DNA from: Caryophanales bacterium UBA4951
GTDB lineage: Bacteria; Bacillota_I; Bacilli_A; RFN20; CAG-826
DNA length: 12,715 bases
Direction: 5' to 3'
NCBI GenBank assembly: GCA_002397465.1
Contig: DHAP01000048.1
Span: forward strand, 1-12,715
The position numbers and the translations under genes are program-made. The notes under the pieces are model-generated. The model was not told where the DNA came from. It was given only the letters and a program-made list of their open reading frames with translations, and made no database searches. Positions 1 to 6,930 of this stretch are shown in pieces; position 1 is the stretch's first letter; each line of letters begins with the position of its first letter.

Positions 1-735
1 TTGGTTCTCGACACTGAAGAATGCAATCAGTTTTTCATGGTGGTCAACCTCCGCGTTAAAAATGAAGAAAAGACAAAGTCCGGACTGATTCCCGTCGGGT
101 TTCAAACCAATCAATTAGCAATGCCTCTTTTTGAAGATTTGCAGCAGTGGCTTCCAAACGTCAACGTGATATTGGGACATCTTGTTCCCGGAGTTCAAAT
201 AGGAATCGAAAACGTTTTCCCGATCACTATGATTGATCCAAACGGAAATCCGATTAAGGGCAAGCAATTTCAGATAGTTTCCATCCGAGATGGCATTAAG
301 ATTCCCCTTCAATATGAATCTGGCGGAATTAGAAAAATCGTGGCCTGTCTTGGCGCTCTTATCGCCGCCTATAACAATGAGTCTGTCTTGGCGGTTATCG
401 ATGAATTTGATTCAGGCGTTTTCGAATACTTGCTTGGCGAGATCGTTTCTGTTTTCTCTGATTCCGGCATCGGACAGTTCATTTTTACCTCACATAACCT
501 CCGTCCGCTTGAAGTGCTTGGTAACCACGGGATTTATTTGACGACAACCGACCCCAACGATAGATATGCTGAGTACCCTTATACTAAGGACACGGTCAAT
601 TTCAGAAGTAAATATCTCAGAGATATCAAGCTTGATTCAAAATTGACTACCAGCAGCAATACACGAGAGTTTTATTCGCCTACTAACGAAGATGATATTC
701 GACATGCCTTTACTTTGGCCTGGGGTGAGAAATGA
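1..735 (+). CDS. AAA/ABC-type ATPase, C-terminal part (5' end outside window)
   Basis: This is the C-terminal half of a P-loop ATPase of the AAA_15/AAA_21 (SMC/OLD-like ABC) class. Counting from base 1, a degenerate ABC signature ESGG lies at residues 106-109. A Walker B (AVIDE) lies at 131-135, with the glutamate that would activate water. An H-loop (FTSHNLRPLE) follows near 162-171. No Walker A is present, so the N-terminal half should lie upstream of the window; the TTG at base 1 is very probably just a codon in an open frame. Family members are cytosolic and often sit in phage-defence or other accessory loci beside a small nuclease- or TOPRIM-like partner. The reading frame itself looks intact through the conserved C-terminal tail. 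The ATPase class is clear; the biological role is inference. Confidence 0.8.
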   Translation: MVLDTEECNQFFMVVNLRVKNEEKTKSGLIPVGFQTNQLAMPLFEDLQQWLPNVNVILGHLVPGVQIGIENVFPITMIDPNGNPIKGKQFQIVSIRDGIKIPLQYESGGIRKIVACLGALIAAYNNESVLAVIDEFDSGVFEYLLGEIVSVFSDSGIGQFIFTSHNLRPLEVLGNHGIYLTTTDPNDRYAEYPYTKDTVNFRSKYLRDIKLDSKLTTSSNTREFYSPTNEDDIRHAFTLAWGEK

Positions 736-874
736 GCTGATCGTTTTTATCCTAACGCAGGAACGAGAATGGAAAAAATCAACTTGCGTTGACACAATTC
801 CACTTTGGTGGCGTTTTGCTATTTTCATTCCTCCGTTTGGTTGTATCATGTCCTTAAGGAGCCGACACATATGA
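725..874 (+). pseudogene. Possible stump of a second gene overlapping the ATPase end
   Basis: A GTG at 725 overlaps the last codons of the ATPase in another frame and opens with VRNELIVFIL, a hydrophobic beta-strand-like start. Overlapping starts like this are common in two-gene ATPase/partner operons. After about 12 residues the translation loses any protein-like character (WWRFAIFIPPF and similar) and stops at 874, inside the ribosome site region of the next gene. I read it as the first codons of a lost partner gene joined to unrelated DNA. It could equally be a chance open frame. Confidence 0.25.
822..849 (+). promoter_or_regulatory. Candidate promoter for the aldehyde dehydrogenase operon
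   Basis: TTTTCA (822-827), a 16-base spacer, then TATCAT (844-849) preceded by TTG. Transcription would begin near 856, at the Shine-Dalgarno AAGGAG (856-861), giving a leader of about 15 bases. The -10 is good and the -35 is weak. Confidence 0.4.
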
Positions 875-2238
875 TCAAAGACATCGTCGATAGACAAAGA
901 GAGTATTTCTATACTGGGGTGACACTCCCACTTGAGAACCGCAAAAAGAATCTCATCAGAATCAAGGAACTTCTTTATAAATACCGCACCCGTTTCAACG
1001 AGGCTTTTTTGCTCGATTACAACAAATGCGAGTTTGACGTTCTTTCAACCGAGTTTTACCTGGTGCTTGAAGAATGCGACTATCACATCAAACATCTATA
1101 TAAGGAGACGAAAGCCAAGAAGGTCAGAACTTCCATCGTCAATTTCCCTTCCAAGGGCTATCTTCTTCAAGAACCTTATGGGGTCACTCTTATCATGGCC
1201 CCTTGGAACTATCCGCTTCAATTAGCCTTGGAACCCTTGATGGGGGCCATCGCCGCCGGTAACACGGCCGTCATCAAACCAGCTTCTTACGCCGCGAACG
1301 TCTCCAAAGTCATCTATGACATGTTCACTGAGATGAATGAGCCAGGCCTCATCTCGGTCGTCCTTGGCGGACGGGCCGAAAACCAGGATTTGCTCGAACA
1401 ACGTTTTGACTACATCTTCTTCACCGGTGGGGCGACGGTCGGAAAGCTCGTCCTTCAAAAAGCCGCGGAGCATCTGACGCCCGTGAGCCTTGAGCTCGGT
1501 GGCAAGTCACCATGCATCGTCGATAAAGACGCCGACATCGATTTAGCGGCCAAGCGAATCATCTGGGGCAAGTTCCTCAATGCCGGGCAGACCTGCGTGG
1601 CCCCGGACCATATCTACGTCCATAAGGACGTCCATGACGAGTTCCTCCAACGCTGCTTGTCCTACGTGCAGTCCTATTTCTATCATGACGGGAAGCTTAA
1701 CGATGACTTCCCTCATCTCATCAATGACAAACACGCCGCGAAGATCGCTTCTTTCCTTGAGCCAGAGAAGACGGTGTGGGGTGGCAAGATGGAGGGGAGA
1801 GTCCTTGAACCGACGATCCTCGATGGCGTGACTCTTTCTGATCCATGCATGCAAGAAGAGATATTTGGGCCTATCATGCCAATACTGACGTTTGATAACC
1901 TTGACACCCTCCTTCAAGAGGTCAATAGAAGAGAGAAGCCTTTGGCCTTCTACTATTTCTCCAAAGACAAGAAGAAAGCCAAGAAGGTCTTTGCTATCTC
2001 CCCATTCGGCGGAGGATGCTACAACGACACCATCATGCACCTCACCAATGACGACTTGCCTTTCGGCGGCGTCGGCAGAAGCGGCATGGGCGCCTACCAT
2101 GGCCTTGCCTCCTTCAAAACCTTCTCCCATCAGAAGAGCGTCCTCTCCAAAGGCAAGATGGAGATCAACATGAAGTACCCGCCTTACACCAAGAAGCATC
2201 TGAACTTCCTCAAGAAGCTCTCACACATAAAGGATTAG
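871..2238 (+). CDS. Class 3 (ALDH3-like) aldehyde dehydrogenase
   Basis: NAD(P)-dependent oxidation of aldehydes to carboxylic acids, predicted cytosolic. The protein is 455 residues, normal for soluble bacterial class 3 enzymes. The cofactor-binding segment is APWNYPLQ near 110-117, followed by GNTAVIKP. The FFTGG motif sits near 180. The general-base glutamate is E208 in LELGGKSP and the nucleophile is C242 in NAGQTCVAPD, almost the same spacing and numbering as mammalian ALDH3A1 (E209, C243). EEIFGPIMP follows near 330. The open frame extends back to 805, but ATG 871 has AAGGAG nine bases upstream and the ALDH fold begins right there. The tail lacks the membrane anchor of fatty-aldehyde dehydrogenases. 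The next gene starts five bases after the stop, so the two are surely co-transcribed. Substrate is unknown; medium-chain or lipid-derived aldehydes are likely for the family. Confidence 0.93.
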   Translation: MIKDIVDRQREYFYTGVTLPLENRKKNLIRIKELLYKYRTRFNEAFLLDYNKCEFDVLSTEFYLVLEECDYHIKHLYKETKAKKVRTSIVNFPSKGYLLQEPYGVTLIMAPWNYPLQLALEPLMGAIAAGNTAVIKPASYAANVSKVIYDMFTEMNEPGLISVVLGGRAENQDLLEQRFDYIFFTGGATVGKLVLQKAAEHLTPVSLELGGKSPCIVDKDADIDLAAKRIIWGKFLNAGQTCVAPDHIYVHKDVHDEFLQRCLSYVQSYFYHDGKLNDDFPHLINDKHAAKIASFLEPEKTVWGGKMEGRVLEPTILDGVTLSDPCMQEEIFGPIMPILTFDNLDTLLQEVNRREKPLAFYYFSKDKKKAKKVFAISPFGGGCYNDTIMHLTNDDLPFGGVGRSGMGAYHGLASFKTFSHQKSVLSKGKMEINMKYPPYTKKHLNFLKKLSHIKD

Positions 2239-2243
2239 CCAAC

Positions 2244-3224
2244 ATGGACGATAGATATAACAAGATGAAATACGCCTATTCAGGGGCTTCCGGCCTCAAA
2301 CTGCCGTTATTTTCCTTTGGTTTATGGCATAACTTCGGTGACAAAGACGACTACGAGACGATGAAGTCCATCATCTTCACGGCCTTCGATAATGGCATCA
2401 CCTTGTTTGATCTTGCCAATAACTACGGCCCCGAAGGCGGGGCGGCTGAGCGTAACTTCGGAAGGATCCTTAAAGAAGAGCTTCATGCCCACCGTGATGA
2501 GCTCCTCATAACCACCAAAGCCGGTTACACGATGTGGGATGGCCCTTATGGGGACTTCGGTTCCAGGAAATACCTCATGGCTTCCATCGACCAGTCCTTG
2601 AATAGGCTTGGCCTTCCTTATGTCGACATCTTCTACCATCACCGGATGGATCCGAATACCCCGCTCGAGGAGACGATGTTAGCTTTAGCCGACATCGTTC
2701 GTAGCGGCAAGGCCCTTTATATCGGCCTTTCCAATTACGATGGCCCAACCTTGGAGAAGGCTTCTTCCTTATTGGATAGTTATCACGTTCCCTTCATCAT
2801 CAACCAGAACCGTTATAACATCTTCGATCGGACTATTGAGAAGAATGGTTTATTGGCGATGACGTCTAAACTCAAGAAGGGCCTCACGACTTTCTCTCCC
2901 TTGGCCCAAGGCCTCTTGACTTCGAGATATCTTAACGGGGTCCCTGAGGACTCAAGGATCAAGAAGGATGGGCGCTTCCTAAAGGAAAGCGTCTTGACCC
3001 CTGAACGCCTTAAGCAGATCTCCATGCTTAATGACTTAGCCAAAAACAGGGGTCAGAGTCTTGCGGAGATGTCCTTATCGTGGCTCCTAGTGAAGAGAGA
3101 AGTCACCTCGGTTCTCATTGGAGCGAGCAAGCCAAGCCAGATCCTTGATGACGTCAAGGCCCTCGACAAACTTGAATTCTCAACTGAAGAGCTGAAGAAG
3201 ATCGACGAGATATCCTTAGGCTAA
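2244..3224 (+). CDS. gpr: Aldo-keto reductase, L-glyceraldehyde 3-phosphate reductase type (YghZ/Gpr)
   Basis: NADPH-dependent carbonyl reductase of the AKR14 group. The sequence tracks E. coli YghZ/Gpr closely from GLWHNFG (26-32) on. The tetrad residues are visible: D56 and Y61 in DLANNYGPEGG, K92 in TTKAGYTMWDGPYG, and H133 in VDIFYHHRMD. NADPH is bound by GASKPSQI at 293-300. At 326 residues it is slightly shorter than the E. coli enzyme, lacking its C-terminal extension. Known family substrates are L-glyceraldehyde 3-phosphate and toxic dicarbonyls such as methylglyoxal; the preference here is inferred. Ribosome site AAAGGA lies at 2229-2234 inside the end of the preceding gene, about nine bases from the ATG, so it is translated from the same message. 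A strong terminator follows. Oxidation and reduction of aldehydes are therefore paired in one operon. Confidence 0.92.
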   Translation: MDDRYNKMKYAYSGASGLKLPLFSFGLWHNFGDKDDYETMKSIIFTAFDNGITLFDLANNYGPEGGAAERNFGRILKEELHAHRDELLITTKAGYTMWDGPYGDFGSRKYLMASIDQSLNRLGLPYVDIFYHHRMDPNTPLEETMLALADIVRSGKALYIGLSNYDGPTLEKASSLLDSYHVPFIINQNRYNIFDRTIEKNGLLAMTSKLKKGLTTFSPLAQGLLTSRYLNGVPEDSRIKKDGRFLKESVLTPERLKQISMLNDLAKNRGQSLAEMSLSWLLVKREVTSVLIGASKPSQILDDVKALDKLEFSTEELKKIDEISLG

Positions 3225-3231
3225 ATCCATC

Positions 3232-3270
3232 AAGGCGTGACTTCTCCGATAGGAGACATCGCGCCTTTTT
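3232..3270 (+). terminator. Rho-independent terminator of the ALDH-AKR operon
   Basis: Outer stem AAGGCGTG (3232-3239) pairs with CGCGCCTT (3260-3267) with one G-T wobble. An inner stem TCTCC/GGAGA (3243-3247 with 3252-3256) has a GATA loop, and a run of five T ends at 3270. It lies eight bases after the reductase stop codon. Confidence 0.88.
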
Positions 3271-3337
3271 GCTTCTTTGAGCGTTTCTCTTTGCTAAATG
3301 AGGGCTTAGTAAGATGATGAAGGCGGAGGTAATCCCC

Positions 3338-4681
3338 ATGAAAAACTATCAATACGCAATCATCGGATTCGGAAAAGGCGGAAAGACTTTAGCCGCCAAA
3401 TTAGCGAGCGAACAAGAAAGAGTCGTCCTCTTTGAAAAGGACGAGAAGATGTATGGCGGCACCTGCATCAACGTCGCCTGCATCCCCACGAAGGTCCTCG
3501 TCGAAAGAAGCAAGAGGAGCTTTGCCTTAGGCGGGGATTATCATGCCAAGAACGAACGCTTCAAGAAGGCCATGGAACGTAAAGACACCCTTACGTCATC
3601 CTTGCGCGAGAAGAACTACCACAAGCTTGCCGATAACCCGTATATAGACGTGGTCAATGCCTCCGCATCATTCCTCTCCTCAAACCTCATCAAGGCCGGA
3701 GACGAAGAATACGAAGCCAAGACCATCATCGTGGACACCGGCTCCCGTCCGTTCATCCCGCCGATAAAAGGAATCGATGGCGAGAGGGTTCTCACGAGCG
3801 AGAGCTTGCTTAAGCTAACGGAGCTACCAAAGAAGCTTTTGATCGTCGGCGGTGGCTACATCGGCTTGGAGTTTGCGAGCATATTCCTCAATTTCGGAAG
3901 CGAGGTCACGATGCTTCAAAACGAAGCCGACTTCCTTTCTAGAGAAGACAAGGACTTGGCGGATGCCATCGAAAAGGACTTTATCGCCAGAGGTCTCAAA
4001 CTCTATAAGAGCGCGAAGACCATAGAGTTTGTTTCCACTGAAGACAAAGTGACCACCAAGGCCGAAATCGATTCCATGGAGACTCTTTTAGATAGTGACT
4101 ACGTCCTTGTGGCCACCGGCAGAAGGCCAAACCTCGCCGGCCTAGACATCGAGAAGAGTGGAGTGGAGCTCACAAGTCGTGGTGCCATCAAAGTCGATGA
4201 GCATAACCATACCAACGTCGAGAGCATCTACGCGGTTGGCGATGTGATAGGGGAGCTTCAGTTCACCTACGTATCGCTTGATGATGCCAGAATCGTTTAC
4301 TCGTCGCTAAAGGGCGATGGAAGCAAAACCCGCCTCAGCCGAGGCTACATCCCTTATAGCGTCTTCATTGACCCGCCGTTCTCCCGTGTTGGCTTGAGCG
4401 AGGCTGATGCTAGAAAAGAGCACGATGTCATCGTGAAGAAGATCCTTCTTTCAAGCGTCCCAAAGGCTCATATCCTTGAGAATCCCCGTGGATTATTGAA
4501 GGCCATCATCGATAAGAAGACGGGAGAGATCCTTGGGGCTCACCTCTATTCAGAAGAAAGCCACGAGATCATCAACCTCATCAAACTGGCGATGGACCAC
4601 AAAATCCCTTATACGGACATCAGGGACATGATCTTCACCCATCCTAGCATCTCCGAGGCCTTGAATGACCTCTTCGCCTGA
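3338..4681 (+). CDS. rclA: Flavin disulfide reductase, predicted hypothiocyanous acid reductase (RclA/Har type)
   Basis: A pyridine-nucleotide disulfide oxidoreductase of 447 residues. The opening IIGFGKGGKTLAAKLA is the FAD-binding fold in the RclA/Har form (GFGKxGKTLA). The redox pair is C43 and C48 in YGGTCINVACIPTK, the same spacing as E. coli RclA. The NAD(P) site is GGGYIG at 171-176, a second FAD contact is VGDVIG around D302, and the catalytic dyad H435/E440 sits in THPSISEAL at the C-terminus. RclA and Har reduce hypothiocyanous acid, a host peroxidase product, using NAD(P)H; that activity is inferred here. ATG 3338 is chosen over 3314 because GGAGG lies eight bases upstream and the fold begins there. 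Having its own terminator and upstream gap, it appears to be a separate unit. Other members act on mercury or lipoamide, but the GFGK and CIN-C motifs argue against those. Confidence 0.85.
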   Translation: MKNYQYAIIGFGKGGKTLAAKLASEQERVVLFEKDEKMYGGTCINVACIPTKVLVERSKRSFALGGDYHAKNERFKKAMERKDTLTSSLREKNYHKLADNPYIDVVNASASFLSSNLIKAGDEEYEAKTIIVDTGSRPFIPPIKGIDGERVLTSESLLKLTELPKKLLIVGGGYIGLEFASIFLNFGSEVTMLQNEADFLSREDKDLADAIEKDFIARGLKLYKSAKTIEFVSTEDKVTTKAEIDSMETLLDSDYVLVATGRRPNLAGLDIEKSGVELTSRGAIKVDEHNHTNVESIYAVGDVIGELQFTYVSLDDARIVYSSLKGDGSKTRLSRGYIPYSVFIDPPFSRVGLSEADARKEHDVIVKKILLSSVPKAHILENPRGLLKAIIDKKTGEILGAHLYSEESHEIINLIKLAMDHKIPYTDIRDMIFTHPSISEALNDLFA

Positions 4682-4686
4682 TGGAT

Positions 4687-4707
4687 AAGGGGACTCGTCC
4701 CCTTTTT
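4687..4707 (+). terminator. Rho-independent terminator of the disulfide reductase gene
   Basis: AAGGGGA (4687-4693) pairs with TCCCCTT (4698-4704) around a CTCG tetraloop, with the T run to 4707. It starts six bases after the stop. The T run overlaps the likely -35 of the next gene, so the two units are packed end to end. Confidence 0.87.
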
Positions 4708-4733
4708 GCATCCTTGTTTTATTGGCGTAAGAT
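4705..4733 (+). promoter_or_regulatory. Promoter of the phosphodiesterase gene, predicting a leaderless transcript
   Basis: TTTGCA (4705-4710), a 17-base spacer, and TAAGAT (4728-4733). Only six bases separate the -10 from the ATG at 4740, so the expected start of transcription falls on or next to the A of the start codon. No Shine-Dalgarno is visible in the preceding 20 bases. Confidence 0.6.
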
Positions 4734-4739
4734 ATCCTC

Positions 4740-5465
4740 ATGAGCAAAAAATCAAAGATAAGGCAATTGAACCCTCTTTTTCTTGGGGGCATCTGCCATC
4801 GCGGACTTCACAATGAGACCTTCACCGAAAATGGGCTGAAGGCCTTTGGCAATGCGATCGAGCATAATCACGCTTTCGAATTGGACATCCACCTAAGCAA
4901 AGACGGAAAACTCATCGTCTGTCATGACGACGAACTCAAACGCACGACTGGCAAAGCTGGCATCATCGAAGAGCTGACTTATGAGGAGATCAAGAAGGGA
5001 TACCGCTTATTAGACGGCGAGGAGGTCCCATCCTTCCAAGAGGTCTTGGACCTCGACGAGGAAAGGGTTCCGATCGTGGTGGAACTCAAAGTTCATAAAG
5101 GCAATTACCGTCCTTTGGCCAAAGCCGCCAAAAAGATATTGAGGCAGGTCAAAGACAAACGGAACATCTGGATGATCTCCTTTGATCCGAGGGCCCTTCT
5201 ATTCATGGGACACCGTTACTCAAGGTCCTTGCTCGTCTGCAAAGAGCACATTTGGACTTTGAAGCTTCGTCATTTCTTCCCATCCTTGGATTTAGAGACC
5301 TGCTTGGTGGACGATAAGAAAGTCATCACCTACCGCAAGAATCATCTCATAAATGTCTGGACCGTCGAAAATGAAGAGACGTTAAACAAAGTCGCTCCTT
5401 ATGTCGATGCGGTGACCTTTCAGCACATGGATCCGGAAACAGTCGACAAAGCATTCAAGAAATAG
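4740..5465 (+). CDS. Glycerophosphodiester phosphodiesterase (GDPD/UgpQ-like)
   Basis: Hydrolyses glycerophosphodiesters, the deacylation products of phospholipids, to glycerol 3-phosphate and an alcohol. The TIM-barrel signature is clear: catalytic H20 and R21 in ICHRGLHNET, ENG at 30-32, metal ligands E47 and D49 in FELDIHLSKDG, catalytic H62 in VCHDDELKRTTG, and the third metal ligand E115 in VVELK. NVWTVENEE near the end is the usual seventh-strand motif. Length, 241 residues, is typical of the short soluble forms. There is no signal peptide or membrane segment, so it should act in the cytosol on imported glycerophosphodiesters. No ribosome site precedes the ATG, matching the leaderless promoter noted here. 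No transporter for its substrate is in the window. Confidence 0.92.
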   Translation: MSKKSKIRQLNPLFLGGICHRGLHNETFTENGLKAFGNAIEHNHAFELDIHLSKDGKLIVCHDDELKRTTGKAGIIEELTYEEIKKGYRLLDGEEVPSFQEVLDLDEERVPIVVELKVHKGNYRPLAKAAKKILRQVKDKRNIWMISFDPRALLFMGHRYSRSLLVCKEHIWTLKLRHFFPSLDLETCLVDDKKVITYRKNHLINVWTVENEETLNKVAPYVDAVTFQHMDPETVDKAFKK

Positions 5466-5496
5466 CCTCTACAACCTCCCGTTGTGGGGGCTTTTT
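5464..5496 (+). terminator. Rho-independent terminator of the phosphodiesterase gene
   Basis: GCCTCTACAAC (5465-5475) pairs with GTTGTGGGGGC (5481-5491) over eleven base pairs with two G-T wobbles. The loop is CTCCC and a run of five T follows. The stem overlaps the last base of the stop codon, TAG at 5463-5465. Confidence 0.9.
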
Positions 5497-5508
5497 CCAT
5501 ATCTGGCT

Positions 5509-5514
5509 TAGGAT
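5509..5514 (+). promoter_or_regulatory. Candidate -10 box close to the membrane protein start
   Basis: TAGGAT lies six bases before ATG 5521, the same geometry as for the phosphodiesterase. No convincing -35 is seen at 16-18 bases upstream, where the terminator stem lies. The GGGG next to the ATG is too close to act as a ribosome site. Confidence 0.35.
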
Positions 5515-5520
5515 AGGGGC

Positions 5521-6495
5521 ATGGACAAAGCCACAATCAAGCCTTTCTTGGTGCCTATCTTCGCCTTTGGGTATGGGGCGTTGGCTTTGGCGTTTTCTTT
5601 CGTGTTCAATGAGATGCTGTCTCTTTCAGGCAGTCTTGCGCTCATCAATCAAGTGGGGATTTATTCTTATTTGGTCTTATTCGTCCTGTCCTTGGTTTCG
5701 TTTGTCATCTTCATAAACCACAAAAAGCAATGGGCGTTGGCCTTTATGCTCTCTTCATCCATAGTTTGGCTATTATCCAATTCGGTCATCTTTGTAATCA
5801 AGAGCATCGACATCTACTTCATGAGCGTCACCGGCCTCCTTCTTGTCTATTCTTCGATTGGCGTGTTGGTGGTGGAACTCATCTACGTTCATTTCTATAA
5901 AAACGGAGTGGAGAAGCCCACGAGCAAAAAAGGCTCTGCGGTCTTTCTGACCATCGGTTCGTTTTCAGCCATCTTGTGGGGCCTATTCGCCTATTGCCTT
6001 GTTTATGAGGGCTTCATGGGCAGCGCCTTCATCATCATCCCGATGTTCTACGCGCTTATCTTTTCTTACATTCCTTTAATCTTCTTATTGGTCGGGGGAT
6101 TTCAACTGGAGATTGAGAGGGCTTTCTATCCTATAAGCAAGACGAACATCGTCTTCATATGCCTTTCTTTAGTATCGTGTGTCTCGGTTGCCTTTCTTCC
6201 GGGCGTTGGCTTCTACAAAGGCGAAAGCGAAGTCGAGTATTATTCAACCTACACCAACGAGAAATGGAAGGATGCGAATGAGAAAGAAAGAGGCATGATG
6301 GCTAATTCGTTTATGGATCAAGTAGACCTCAAAGGCCAAGACTATAAGGCCATGGTCTATTACTTGGGGAACCCCGATTATGAGAACGACGAGAAATGCT
6401 ATTACTACATCGGATATGATTGGGATTGCAGGAGCGCATTGACCGTCGAATATTCATCAAGCCTCATCGTCGACGTCTACAAAGGCTGCCTTTGA
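5521..6495 (+). CDS. Seven-helix membrane protein with external BamE/SmpA-like C-terminal domain
   Basis: Not a family I can name. Hydrophobic helices are seen at about 9-29, 46-66, 71-93, 98-124, 140-162, 168-192 and 209-227. Lysine-rich loops at 67-70 and 127-137 place the N-terminus inside, which puts residues 229-324 outside the cell. That tail has the pattern of the BamE/SmpA/OmlA fold: W249, R257, an LKGQD turn (270-274), LGNPD (282-286), YYYIGYD, then SALTVEYSS and a final strand. In Bacillota such small domains occur on surface proteins of unknown role. An in-frame TAG at 5509 means the start cannot lie further upstream. ATG 5521 preserves the first helix, although no proper ribosome site precedes it. 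It stands between two terminators as a single-gene unit. The membrane topology is solid; the domain match is by eye. Confidence 0.75.
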   Translation: MDKATIKPFLVPIFAFGYGALALAFSFVFNEMLSLSGSLALINQVGIYSYLVLFVLSLVSFVIFINHKKQWALAFMLSSSIVWLLSNSVIFVIKSIDIYFMSVTGLLLVYSSIGVLVVELIYVHFYKNGVEKPTSKKGSAVFLTIGSFSAILWGLFAYCLVYEGFMGSAFIIIPMFYALIFSYIPLIFLLVGGFQLEIERAFYPISKTNIVFICLSLVSCVSVAFLPGVGFYKGESEVEYYSTYTNEKWKDANEKERGMMANSFMDQVDLKGQDYKAMVYYLGNPDYENDEKCYYYIGYDWDCRSALTVEYSSSLIVDVYKGCL

Positions 6496-6502
6496 TCCGT
6501 CT

Positions 6503-6535
6503 AGGAAGCGTTAGTAACCCTTCCTTTTCTTTTTG
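6503..6535 (+). terminator. Probable terminator after the membrane protein
   Basis: AGGAAG (6503-6508) pairs with CTTCCT (6520-6525). The inner bases GTT/AAC extend it past one C-C mismatch. A T-rich tail (TTTTCTTTTT) follows. It is weaker than the other terminators in the window because its stem is A/T-rich and broken. Confidence 0.55.
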
Positions 6536-6538
6536 GGC

Positions 6539-6544
6539 TATGAT
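6539..6544 (+). promoter_or_regulatory. Candidate -10 box for the small Cys-motif protein and dipeptidase
   Basis: TATGAT (6539-6544), within TATGATAAT, is five of six to consensus. Transcription would start near 6551, just before the ribosome site AAGAGGA. No clear -35 is seen at the usual distance. Confidence 0.4.
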
Positions 6545-6569
6545 AATCCAAAGAAAAGAGGAACCTCTT

Positions 6570-6929
6570 ATGAAGAGAGAAACTAGAGAATACCTTATAA
6601 AAGAATCCAAAGCCTTGTTGGACGTGTCTTTTGCCTGCTCTGAAGCCAAGGCCGTTTGCAAGGATTTCTTAGCAAAAGCTGGCACAAACGAGGAAGATGA
6701 AGCCGCCTTATCGATGATCGATGAACTTAAGGAAGACGTTGAGAAGATTGATGATTTGCTCGCGTTTGCCTCATCCTCGCATTGTGAAAAGGCATTCGGA
6801 GAGGAAGAAGCCAAGAACTTCCTCAAGCGCGCGGAGGAGCTAAAAAAATCGGGAGCCAAGTATTGTGACTGCCCAGCTTGCACAGCTGCCTTAGAAATCA
6901 TATCCAAAGAAAAGGAGATCAAAGACTAA
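6570..6929 (+). CDS. Small conserved protein with C-terminal YCDCPAC motif
   Basis: A 119-residue acidic, largely helical soluble protein. It resembles a small Bacillota family with the C-terminal motif GAKYCDCPAC and a VEKIDDLLAFA-like core; some database copies are labelled Hsp90 or heat-shock protein without real similarity to Hsp90. Six cysteines lie at 23, 30, 72, 99, 101 and 104. The C-x-C-x-x-C cluster at 99-104 could bind metal or cycle redox state, but no such function is established. ATG 6570 is preferred over the open frame from 6420: AAGAGGA lies about seven bases upstream, and the extra 50 residues would overlap the membrane protein and have low-complexity character. It ends one base before the dipeptidase start, so the two are one operon. 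The family assignment comes from memory of the motif. Confidence 0.8.
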   Translation: MKRETREYLIKESKALLDVSFACSEAKAVCKDFLAKAGTNEEDEAALSMIDELKEDVEKIDDLLAFASSSHCEKAFGEEEAKNFLKRAEELKKSGAKYCDCPACTAALEIISKEKEIKD

Positions 6930-6930
6930 T

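Noticed and set aside
789..794. Perfect TTGACA as a -35 for the dehydrogenase operon
   Set aside because: No acceptable -10 lies 16-18 bases downstream (CGTTTT region). The TATCAT at 844 fits better.
1543..2199. Long minus-strand open frame (218 codons) opposite the aldehyde dehydrogenase
   Set aside because: It mirrors a codon-biased gene with clear catalytic motifs. It has no ribosome site and no recognisable protein features.
3310..3315. TAAGAT as the -10 of the disulfide reductase gene
   Set aside because: No -35 with a normal spacer. It may be real but the evidence is too thin to list as a feature.
6464..6922. Minus-strand open frame opposite the small Cys-motif gene
   Set aside because: Serine- and alanine-rich translation typical of an antisense shadow. 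The plus strand has a start, a ribosome site and a family motif.
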